Position numbers and translations under genes: made by a program. A stretch of 8,651 nucleotides of DNA from Pseudomonadota bacterium (GTDB taxonomy: Bacteria; Myxococcota; Bradymonadia; UBA4248): contig JAGACY010000240.1 of NCBI GenBank assembly GCA_017613855.1, forward strand, positions 1 to 8,651, written 5' to 3'. Of the stretch, positions 1 through 7,600 are shown piece by piece. Position 1 is the stretch's first letter. Each line of letters starts with the position of its first letter. The notes under the pieces were generated by a model. That model ran no database searches. It worked only from the letters and a program-made list of their open reading frames with translations, and had not been told where the DNA came from.

Positions 1-28
1 ATTCATTATTCATTATTCATTATTCATT
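1..28. repeat. Heptanucleotide tandem repeat, at least four ATTCATT copies
   Basis: The first 28 bases are four uninterrupted, perfect copies of the 7-mer ATTCATT. The array runs into the window edge, so its full copy number is unknown. It lies about 165 bases upstream of the start of the first secreted-protein gene and before a probable terminator, so it may belong to the end of an upstream gene or to the intergenic region. Perfect short arrays with a unit that is not a multiple of three are prone to copy-number change by slippage. Whether this one affects any gene cannot be seen here. Confidence 0.9.
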
Positions 29-62
29 AACGAACGATTTGAGCCTTCGAAGAAAAATAGCA

Positions 63-107
63 AACAGAGGGACTGATTATTTTTTTATGTCTCTGTTCAT
101 TTTTTTT
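63..107 (+). terminator. Probable intrinsic terminator of a gene upstream of the window
   Basis: AACAGAG at 63-69 pairs perfectly with CTCTGTT at 91-97, with a loop of 21 nt that is itself T-rich. Eight T residues follow at 100-107. The T tract places it on the + strand, ending a transcript that enters from the left. The stem is short and the loop is long, so it is weaker than the terminator at 2002-2036. Read on the other strand, the stem is followed by a T-rich stretch (about 47-60), so bidirectional action is possible. Confidence 0.5.
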
Positions 108-193
108 GTTGCCCATTGTCACCAATTGATTTATACGGAGCGACTCACGCCAGTATGGCAGTGATTTTTGTTTTACCCAAAAGAGGTGCGCGA

Positions 194-1168
194 ATGCGAT
201 TTCAAACCATTAGCATTTTAGCAGGCATAATGTTTGTGCTTGCTTCCCACCCGGCATTAGCAAAAGACGAGTGCCCGGAGGGATATGTCAGTTTTGTAAA
301 TTCCGAAACTTATCAAAGTGTATGTCTTCCTGTAGGTGTTGAAAAAACTCAGACCCCTGAGGCCAATGCCGAAGTGCAGGAACCAGAAGCAAAAGCCGAA
401 GTGCAGGAACCAGAAGCAAAAGCCGAAGAAGAATCCGGGCAAACAGAAAGTGCTGCAGCTGAAGAAAATAATGAGGCAGAGACAACAGCCGCCACACAAG
501 CAACACAGCCCGTAGAACAACCACAACAGCCTGCCCCAACCCAACCCAATTCACCTCAGCTCAATGCACGCCCCTATCCCATCGTGCCCGCCACTGTCCC
601 CGCCTATCAGCCGGCACCCCAAGATTACGCAGCATACCAAACAGCCGACACCAATTCTTATTACGATGAAGTCAGACAAAGTGGCTGGCTCCTGGAACTC
701 GGTTTCGGATACGGCATGATTGGAAATGCCGATTTCAAATTCATGACTGGGTGGCATTTTGGCTCAAATGACAATGTTGCCAGTTTTGGACTTTATCTGG
801 ATGCAGATTTGCGCGTTGGCTGGTATCCGCCATTCAGCATGGACTGGACACTCGATCCCACACTCCACGTCACAGTCAATAGCTTTAGGTTCTCAGTCGG
901 CATCGGAATCGGCATTTTCTCAATACTGAAAGAAAAGTATGAAGATTATTTGATATATGACAGCGAAAATTCAACTTCTACCGGCATGAGAACCCTGTTT
1001 GAAATCAAACCCACAGTGGCATTCGATTGGTACATGACAGGGAATGTATTCTTTGGTTTCGGGTTTTCTGTCCCACTCATCTTCCTAACCGGGAGTGAGC
1101 AATATGATTCTGATGTTTTTGTGCAGCCTTGGTTTAATATCGACTGTCATTTTGGATATAAATTTTAA
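194..1168 (+). CDS. Secreted two-cysteine protein with barrel-like C-terminal domain (first of tandem pair)
   Basis: A 324-residue exported protein of no recognised family. I chose the ATG at 194 because an AGAGG ribosome site lies 7 nt before it and a textbook signal peptide follows at once: basic start MRFQ, hydrophobic core, cleavage after ALA at about residue 23. The open frame extends back to a TTG at 116, but that would bury the signal peptide. The mature protein starts with a module of two cysteines (C27, C44) beginning CPEG. A Glu/Ala/Gln/Pro-rich linker follows (about 50-145) containing two perfect 9-residue repeats, then a Tyr-rich stretch (about 145-158). The C-terminal domain (about 163-324) is rich in Gly and aromatic residues with alternating hydrophobic strands and ends in GYKF. 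The terminal Phe and strand pattern suggest an outer-membrane beta-barrel, which is inference. The next gene is a paralogue. The linker could span periplasm or bind peptidoglycan; no known binding motif is visible. Confidence 0.85.
   Translation: MRFQTISILAGIMFVLASHPALAKDECPEGYVSFVNSETYQSVCLPVGVEKTQTPEANAEVQEPEAKAEVQEPEAKAEEESGQTESAAAEENNEAETTAATQATQPVEQPQQPAPTQPNSPQLNARPYPIVPATVPAYQPAPQDYAAYQTADTNSYYDEVRQSGWLLELGFGYGMIGNADFKFMTGWHFGSNDNVASFGLYLDADLRVGWYPPFSMDWTLDPTLHVTVNSFRFSVGIGIGIFSILKEKYEDYLIYDSENSTSTGMRTLFEIKPTVAFDWYMTGNVFFGFGFSVPLIFLTGSEQYDSDVFVQPWFNIDCHFGYKF
368..430 (+). repeat. Perfect 27-bp in-frame tandem duplication in the linker
   Basis: Positions 368-394 and 395-421 are identical 27-mers, each encoding AEVQEPEAK. 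A partial third copy (GCCGAAG, coding for AE) begins at 422. The unit length is nine codons, so gain or loss of copies would lengthen or shorten the linker of the secreted protein without breaking its frame. Complete identity at the nucleotide level implies a recent duplication or continued homogenisation. Confidence 0.95.
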
Positions 1169-1183
1169 TAGGGGGGCAAAAAT

Positions 1184-1951
1184 ATGAAAAAGCAATTTGT
1201 ATTTTTTATGATCATCTTTTTTGCGCTCCTTGGCATTACGACAAATGCGTATGCAGATATAGTGTGCCCTCCCGGATCACAAAAAATTGTCGATGACCAA
1301 ACCAGAGAAGTTTTCTGCATAGCTGCACCTGGTGCAGCACAAACCAATCAGCAGCCAATCAACACATATCACGCACAGGCACCCCAGAAAGATTATCGCA
1401 ATCAATATGACCAGGAACTCGAACTGGACGAAATACACGACAGTATTGCAGATTCCGGTTTTGAACTTCAATTCGGTCTGGGATATGGCGTCATAGCCGC
1501 TGTTGGATTGCAGGTTAAACTGGAATATAGTTTTGCACAAATGACAGATGGCATGAGTTTGGGCCTGTTTACAAACGTCGCTTTACTCATGCCATATCCA
1601 AACACGCTCAACTGGTCGGCCGGACCAATCCTTCATATCAACGGAAATAGATTCCGCGGCGGCTTCGGATTGGGATTCGGGCTTTTTAATATTTGGGATG
1701 ATAATCTTTTCGGTGAAAGCGATGGTTACTATGATGACTATGGTTATTATCACGATTACGAAAAGAAAAACCACGTCTACTTTTCTTTAATACCTAGAGT
1801 TGAATGCGAGTGGTTCGTCTCCAAACATCTGTATCTGGGCTTTGGACTCGACTTCCCTCTCATCTTCTATCATAATGACAATAAAGACAAGGTATCCACA
1901 GCTGCAGGACTCTGGTTCGATGTGCTTCTCCACGTCGGATACAAATTTTAG
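1184..1951 (+). CDS. Secreted two-cysteine protein with barrel-like C-terminal domain (second of tandem pair)
   Basis: A 255-residue paralogue of the preceding gene, 15 nt downstream and surely co-transcribed. The start is set by a GGGGGG ribosome site at 1171-1176, 7 nt before the ATG. A strong signal peptide (MKKQF, then a long Phe/Ile-rich core) is probably cleaved after AYA at about residue 24. C28 and C45 form the same module as in the neighbour: both begin CP-x-G, with exactly 16 residues between the cysteines. The linker is much shorter (about 46-90) and lacks the repeated segment. The C-terminal domain (about 93-255) aligns along its whole length with that of gene one. Shared landmarks are GYG near its start, the NRFRGGFGLGFG-like strand, FGLDFPLIF against FGFSVPLIF, and the last residues GYKF. 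One predicted loop (about 178-195) is extremely rich in Tyr and Asp. Outer-membrane barrel is the best guess; no enzyme signature is present. Confidence 0.85.
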   Translation: MKKQFVFFMIIFFALLGITTNAYADIVCPPGSQKIVDDQTREVFCIAAPGAAQTNQQPINTYHAQAPQKDYRNQYDQELELDEIHDSIADSGFELQFGLGYGVIAAVGLQVKLEYSFAQMTDGMSLGLFTNVALLMPYPNTLNWSAGPILHINGNRFRGGFGLGFGLFNIWDDNLFGESDGYYDDYGYYHDYEKKNHVYFSLIPRVECEWFVSKHLYLGFGLDFPLIFYHNDNKDKVSTAAGLWFDVLLHVGYKF

Positions 1952-2001
1952 CTCAATATGCAATTTGGGTAATGCAATTCATTGCCATCTGATTTAAATT
2001 G

Positions 2002-2036
2002 GATGTGGGTGGTTTAAACACCCACATCTTTTTTTT
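2002..2036 (+). terminator. Strong intrinsic terminator after the paralogue pair
   Basis: A perfect 10-bp stem (GATGTGGGTG at 2002-2011 with CACCCACATC at 2019-2028) closes a 7-nt loop and is followed directly by eight T residues at 2029-2036. It lies 50 nt after the second secreted-protein gene and separates that pair from the antiporter gene on the same strand, so the antiporter probably has its own promoter between 2037 and 2138. Confidence 0.93.
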
Positions 2037-2138
2037 CAAATGCCCTGTCCCTGGATTGCTGTTACCCCTAAACAAGAATACCGCCCTTATGGGGATTCAT
2101 GCCAAATCGCGGGAGACATGGGCCCTGCATAACAGACC

Positions 2139-4532
2139 ATGTCCGAATTTCCACTTATCGCCGATTTAGCACTTATCCTGATAGCCGCAGGCTGTACCTC
2201 GATCATCTGCAAGCTGACCAAACTCCCGGTGATCGTCGGTTATCTGCTCGCCGGTCTGCTCACAGGCCCATATATCTCGCTATTGCCCAGTGTCTCAGAC
2301 AAAGCCAGCATCAATACATGGTCCGAAATCGGTGTTATCTTCCTGCTGTTTGCCCTGGGACTTGAGTTTAACTTTAAGAGCCTGCTCAAAGTCGGCAAAA
2401 CCGGTGCCATCACGGCCGTCGCCATTCTCTTTGGCGTCATGCTGGCATCCTTTATCATCGGTTTTGGCCTCGACTGGAGCACGACACAATGCATCTTTAT
2501 GGGCGGCATGCTCGCCATTTCATCCACAATGGTTGCCGTCAAAGCCTTCGAGGAACTCAAACTCAAAGGCCAGCCCTTTACCCACATCGTCTATGGGGTT
2601 GAAGTCGTCGAAGATATCGTCGCCATTTTGCTCATGGTCATTCTGCCCATGGTTGCTCTTAGCCAGAGCGATACACTTGCCCGCGAAGTCACGAGCTCGA
2701 TCATGCGCGTCGTCTTCTTCATGTCGATCTGGTTTTTGGGCGGAATTTTTCTCATCCCCACATTACTTCGCAAACTCAAGGATCACCTGACCGATGAACT
2801 GCTGCTCGTCATTTCGCTCGGCCTTTGTTTTGGCATGGTCATGCTGGCAAGCAAGGCGGGATTGTCATCGGCTCTGGGAGCATTCGTCATTGGTTCGATT
2901 CTGGGCACAACGACCGAGGCACATCGCATCGAAACCCTCATGATGCCGCTCAAAAACCTCTTTGGCGCCATCTTCTTCGTTTCGGTCGGCATGCTCGCTG
3001 ATCCCCACGTCATTCCCGATCATTGGGGAACCATTCTCCTGGCCTTGGCCGTCGTCGTCATTATGCAGCCCATTGCTGCATCGCTCTCCATCTTTGCCAC
3101 AGGCAAAAACCTCAATGATTCGATCCATGCCGGCCTGAGCTTTGGCAACATCGGAGAATTCTCGTTCATCATCGCTGCGCTCGGCATCGAAAAAGGCGTT
3201 CTCGAAGCACACCTTTACCCCGTCGTCATCATGGTCTGCGTCATCACCACGATCTCGATGCCCAAAATGCTCAAACTCGCCAATCCCCTCACCAAGATCC
3301 TCGAAAACAAACTCCCCGAAAAACTCGCCCATCGGGGCGAACAAGTGAACGGAACACCGCTCAAATCCCCGAGCAAACGCTCCATTTTGCTGCAGCAGTT
3401 TGCTTTCGAATCCTTCATCCTCTCGATACTGATTATCGGCATTACCGCATTATTCATGGGATTTATCGTCCCAAAAGCCGAAGATCTGGTCCATTACTTT
3501 GAAATTCAAAACGATTTCATCGTTGAATGTGTCTGCTTCGGGTTGATGCTCGTCTGCATGATGCCGTTTTTAAGTGCACTCATCATACGGCGTTCACACA
3601 TGCAGCGATCATTCTTTGTCGTGCTGCTCAAAGGGGATCAACGCAATCTGCTTCGATCCCTCAAAGTCATCCGAATATTGATCGTCATTGCCCTCATTAC
3701 ATTTGCAATCTGGACGACCTCCCCAATTGATGAGTCAGTCATCGAGAATCCGGCATGGATAAACATCCTCATCGGAATTGGCGTATTCGCCATCGTCGCA
3801 TTTTTCAAAGGGATTTCGTCGAATTACCTGCGCCTTGAGCGCCAGTTCCTCTTTAACTACAACGAAGTGGAACTCGCCGAACACATGGACAACGATCGTT
3901 CCAACGTCAAACTCGCATCCCTCAACGACATTCGTGAAGGCGACTGGCTCTCGGATGATCTTTCGGTTGCCCGTCTGCGCATCGACGAAGATTCGCCATT
4001 CCTCGAAAAAGACCTGCGAGAGCTCAATCTGCGCGCCGAACTCGGCCTGTTCATCATCCGCATCGAACACGGCGACGCCTTTTCGGTCAACATCCCTGCG
4101 GGCGACGCCCAAATCCTGCTCGACGACACGATCTTTATCGTCGGCAAAATCGATGCACTGCGGGCACTTTCGCGCGATCCCTACAACATCTCGATGAAAA
4201 AACTCCACATCGAGTCGATGCGTTCGTTTTCGCGTGGCCTGTCCGAACGCCGTACCGACGAAGCCAACCTGCGCTGCATCGCCATCCCCATTCACGAAGG
4301 CTCCGGCCTGGCACATAAAACACTCCGCGACAGCGGTATTGGCGAACGCACCAAATGCCTGGTTATCGGCATCGAAATCGCCGAACGCATCGAAATGAGC
4401 CCCAAAGCCGATACAGTTTTCAAACCCGGCGATATTATTTGGGTCGTCGGCGAATCAACCAGCCTTTCCAACCTGCTGGCCGAAAACATCGAACAACACA
4501 CCGATACCGACGCAGAACCAGAGCCTGCTTAA
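2139..4532 (+). CDS. CPA2 family monovalent cation/proton antiporter with two RCK_C-like domains
   Basis: A 797-residue inner-membrane antiporter of the KefB/KefC-like CPA2 family, expected to exchange Na+ or K+ for H+. The transport core spans about residues 1-380. Family landmarks include LPVIVGYLLAGLLTGP (29-44), GVEVVEDI (153-160) with the likely ion-binding Asp159, SSALGAFVIGSILG (243-256) and FFVSVGM (279-285). A second hydrophobic block follows, with four predicted helices (about 417-440, 460-484, 508-528, 538-556). Two cytosolic regions resemble TrkA_C/RCK_C (about 596-677 and 706-783), each ending in a short strand of the type D-x-I-x-V-G (DDTIFIVGK; GDIIWVVGE). No GxGxxG NAD-binding RCK_N domain is present, unlike KefC, so glutathione/NAD gating is not indicated; RCK_C domains elsewhere bind small ligands such as cyclic di-AMP. 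The ATG at 2139 has only a poor, distant purine tract (2111-2116). An upstream ATG at 2118 in the same frame meets a stop after four codons. GC content is higher than in the genes to the left. Ion specificity cannot be read from the sequence. Confidence 0.92.
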   Translation: MSEFPLIADLALILIAAGCTSIICKLTKLPVIVGYLLAGLLTGPYISLLPSVSDKASINTWSEIGVIFLLFALGLEFNFKSLLKVGKTGAITAVAILFGVMLASFIIGFGLDWSTTQCIFMGGMLAISSTMVAVKAFEELKLKGQPFTHIVYGVEVVEDIVAILLMVILPMVALSQSDTLAREVTSSIMRVVFFMSIWFLGGIFLIPTLLRKLKDHLTDELLLVISLGLCFGMVMLASKAGLSSALGAFVIGSILGTTTEAHRIETLMMPLKNLFGAIFFVSVGMLADPHVIPDHWGTILLALAVVVIMQPIAASLSIFATGKNLNDSIHAGLSFGNIGEFSFIIAALGIEKGVLEAHLYPVVIMVCVITTISMPKMLKLANPLTKILENKLPEKLAHRGEQVNGTPLKSPSKRSILLQQFAFESFILSILIIGITALFMGFIVPKAEDLVHYFEIQNDFIVECVCFGLMLVCMMPFLSALIIRRSHMQRSFFVVLLKGDQRNLLRSLKVIRILIVIALITFAIWTTSPIDESVIENPAWINILIGIGVFAIVAFFKGISSNYLRLERQFLFNYNEVELAEHMDNDRSNVKLASLNDIREGDWLSDDLSVARLRIDEDSPFLEKDLRELNLRAELGLFIIRIEHGDAFSVNIPAGDAQILLDDTIFIVGKIDALRALSRDPYNISMKKLHIESMRSFSRGLSERRTDEANLRCIAIPIHEGSGLAHKTLRDSGIGERTKCLVIGIEIAERIEMSPKADTVFKPGDIIWVVGESTSLSNLLAENIEQHTDTDAEPEPA

Positions 4533-4590
4533 TTTTAGGCTGTATACGCCTGAACATAGCCATACAGAACTTTTTTGGGGGAGGCTTTTC

Positions 4591-4624
4591 TATGTCCTGT
4601 GCGCCAATGGCCGCACAGGACATA
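4591..4624. other. Perfect 13-bp inverted repeat (hairpin) between convergent genes
   Basis: TATGTCCTGTGCG at 4591-4603 pairs without mismatch with CGCACAGGACATA at 4612-4624 around an 8-nt loop (CCAATGGC). No T tract follows on either strand, so it does not look like a standard intrinsic terminator. It lies 10 nt before a second hairpin whose inner stem also begins TATGT and ends ACATACG. It may protect the 3' ends of the convergent transcripts or be a dispersed palindromic element; neither can be decided from one copy. Confidence 0.85.
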
Positions 4625-4634
4625 CGCAAATGCC

Positions 4635-4673
4635 GCGCAGCCTATGTGCTTCGCACATACGGCGCGCTTTTTT
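4635..4673 (+). terminator. Intrinsic terminator of the antiporter gene
   Basis: The inner stem TATGTGC (4643-4649) pairs with GCACATA (4653-4659) around a TTC triloop. It extends outward through GCC/GGC and GCGC/GCGC, with one bulged base on each side (A4639, C4660), to give a stem of about 14 bp spanning 4635-4667. Six T residues follow at 4668-4673. This tract overlaps the stop codon (4672-4674) of the convergent lipoprotein gene. On the - strand no T tract follows the hairpin, so the lipoprotein operon has no obvious terminator of its own here. Confidence 0.85.
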
Positions 4674-7600
4674 ATTGGCTGCAAACTCCAGGTTTTAAGC
4701 AAATCTGCGATTGCTTGCAAACGACATCTCCGCAATCACAGCCCGTCTCGACGTTGCAGCGCCAGGCCAGTTCCATATCGCAATAATACTTCTCTGCATC
4801 CTGCATCAGAATTTCAAATTTGCCGCACAGACAGGTTTGGTCCTTGGTATTGCATCTATGCTCAAAGTTCGACGTCCCAGCTGCTTTTTGACATGGATTG
4901 TCAGGATCGTATCCATCATCAGAATTCGAATCCCCATCGATCGACAACCAACCGCTGACCGTCTCTTCGGGATAACGCTCGGAGCAATCATAAGTATAAT
5001 ACTGAGTGATACTGCAAAACAGCTTTGCCAATTCCTCTTCTGTCTGTGGCGTCTTAGGATCATTCAGACAATCACATGGATCGATCGTCCGGATGTAGTA
5101 ATACTCACTATCATCTCCACAAGAATAACCATCCCCTTCTTCAGAAGGATAGCAATCGGCAACATAATCGTAGGCAATATCGACTTTCCCGCCCTTCCAG
5201 TCACACGTTTTATGATAATTGTCATCATCGAAAACGGCATATTCGGTATGAGGACAATCTTTGCAAACGTGATTATCCCTACATACAGCACCAAATGGAA
5301 TTTGTTCATTCCCACAAGTGCACGTCGGCAATCCTTTGGGATAATGATCAGAATCGCGTATTTCCTGTGAATAGCAAACTAAATGGCTGTCGATGCATTT
5401 GTAATGTTCAGCATCCCGAACAACATCATTGCCGCATAAACAGCCATTGTTTGGGTCGGTTCCGCATTTGCACACATTATGATCGCAGATATCCCCCCTA
5501 CCACATAACGCATCCCCACAAGGACAGGAATCTTCTGTGCAAATGGCTTTGCCGGCTTCGCATCGATGCTTAGGAGGAAGCGGAGTATCACCGCACAAAC
5601 AGCCAGAATGTGTACTCGATGAAACATACTTTTTCGTTTCATCGGATGTTCGGTCAAACGGATTGCAAATATCGACATTGTGATCGCACAAATCCATGTA
5701 TGCAGCCATACGATCACCGCAAATACAGCCTTCTTTGAGCGTACATAGCTGTCTGCCGGCAATGCATGCATACCCCTCACGCAATGTTTCATTGCCACAT
5801 TGACATGAAGTGCTGTTGCAGACGAGCGTATCATTCTTGCAGATAAAGCCCTCGAGCATCGGTTTGTCCCCACACATGCAAGTGCCATTCTGGCAGTAAC
5901 TGCCTGCCAAACAACTATTTTCACCGCACATGCACGGCGGTTTCTGACAATACCAATGTTTCATTTTTTCTTCGCTTCCCGACTGGAATTCGCAGCGATA
6001 ATGTTCTGTATCGGTATTATCAGCTAGAATCTCGGGGGACTGCTGCACCCCATGACAATACAAGACCTGAACATCCGTCGGTTCTTTTGGAGAACATCCT
6101 TCGTAAGGCGTGCATTTTCCTTGTCGGCACAAATCCCCAAGCTGACATGTACTTGCGCCGCATGCACATTTTTTTGCATCACAAACCCATGTATCGCGAA
6201 TTTCGGTTATCGTGCCACTCTGAAGATAGGATACGAGTACACTATAGGGATAGATATGGTTGCAAACGGCAACAGCATCCCCTTGAGATCCAGTAGTGTA
6301 CTGTAAATCTGGGAAGCCGCTGTAACGAATGAAGGGATTATTCTGATCGAATGTCTCAAAAAACTCTGTCCCATAGGGATAATGTTTGCCATCGTGTATA
6401 CATCCACCGTTGGTCATACACATCCAATTGATTATCGTACCATGACACGTACCGTCATATTCAATCTCGTATGCAGTAAATGCATCGCAATTGCGGCATG
6501 ATTCAATTCTTGTATTTCCATCGTCATCAGACCGGGAGATAAACCGTTGATTGCCAATGCGCCAATCCTCGTTGCTTGGATCCCGCATTTCATAGCCTCG
6601 ATTGTTACCATACGAACAACCATACGCTTCGCAGACATCCCCTTTATCGCATGTGACATCTTTTCCGTATTCTTTACAGGGACACCCCTTCTCCTGATTG
6701 CATACCAAAGAATATACTTCATCCATAGAAAGCTGACAGGAGTAGCTCTCATATTGGCTCATGGTAGCCTGTGTGACCTCGCCACATTTGCACTCACCAT
6801 CAGAACACACCGCTCCCTGAATGCACATTTCATCCAAACCGCATTCGCATCCCTCGGCACGATTGCATGTATAAGCACCGTTCCGGCAGATATACTGATT
6901 CCGATGGGATGCAATATCAACACTTAATTTATAGGTATTACCGCAGACACATGAACCTTCAATGCACGACGTACCCTCAAGACAAGTCTCTTTGCCACAT
7001 TTACACCCCTTCGGATTGCGACATACAATCATGGGATGAACCTCATCACACATGTACTGAGCAATATCTTTTTCGTTCAGCCAATCGAATGTCATACGAT
7101 GGCAGACCTGCTTGCCATCGACACACGCAGCGCCCTCAACGATGCGATGATCCCCGCAAATACAGCCATTTTTCGATGTACATACCATCGAAGTGTTGGG
7201 GCCTTCTATCACGCAGGCATAATGTTCAATATCCTTCCATTGGGATAGTTCGATATCACCGCAATAGCATTTATCCTGCCTGCAAACGGTCGCTTTGGGA
7301 CAGGTCTGAGTGCCGCATGCACAGCCTTCTTCGGCCTGACAGATTAGATCAAAAGGCGATTCCTTGCTTTTTTGAATTTCTGCCTCCCAATAATCACATA
7401 GTTCGGGTGAACCATCACATCTGTCTTCGGGCTTTATTTCGTGATGATTCAGCTCCTTGTAAATCCCTTCACCATAAACTGAATGCTCCGTGCAATGATA
7501 TTTCTCAGCATCGGTTCCCTGCCATAACTCACCACACCAACATTTGCCGTCGCGGCAGACGCCATTTTCCTTGATCTTGCAGGCTTCATCGCCGCAATCG

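Noticed and set aside
106..136. Possible promoter (TTGTTG 106-111, TTTATA 130-135) for the secreted-protein pair
   Set aside because: The -10 match is poor, the -35 box overlaps the T tract of the terminator, and the organism's promoter consensus is unknown.
116..193. N-terminal extension of the first secreted protein from a TTG at 116
   Set aside because: It would place 26 residues before a textbook signal peptide. The ATG at 194 has a well-spaced AGAGG site, whereas the TTG has none.
2056..2084. Possible promoter for the antiporter (TTGCTG at 2056-2061)
   Set aside because: A promoter is expected in 2037-2138, but no good -10 box lies at the right distance; only weak AT-rich matches.
3735..4316. 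193-residue open frame antisense to the antiporter
   Set aside because: It lies wholly within a convincing antiporter gene rich in GC codons, has no recognisable domain, and is the usual shadow frame.
4538..4552. Small palindrome AGGC-TGTATAC-GCCT just after the antiporter stop
   Set aside because: Only a 4-bp stem with no T tract; too weak to call next to the two much stronger hairpins downstream.
6867..7574. 235-residue open frame antisense to the lipoprotein
   Set aside because: It mirrors the repetitive cysteine-coding sequence, has no signal or family motif, and the - strand protein has a lipobox, ribosome site and coherent modules.
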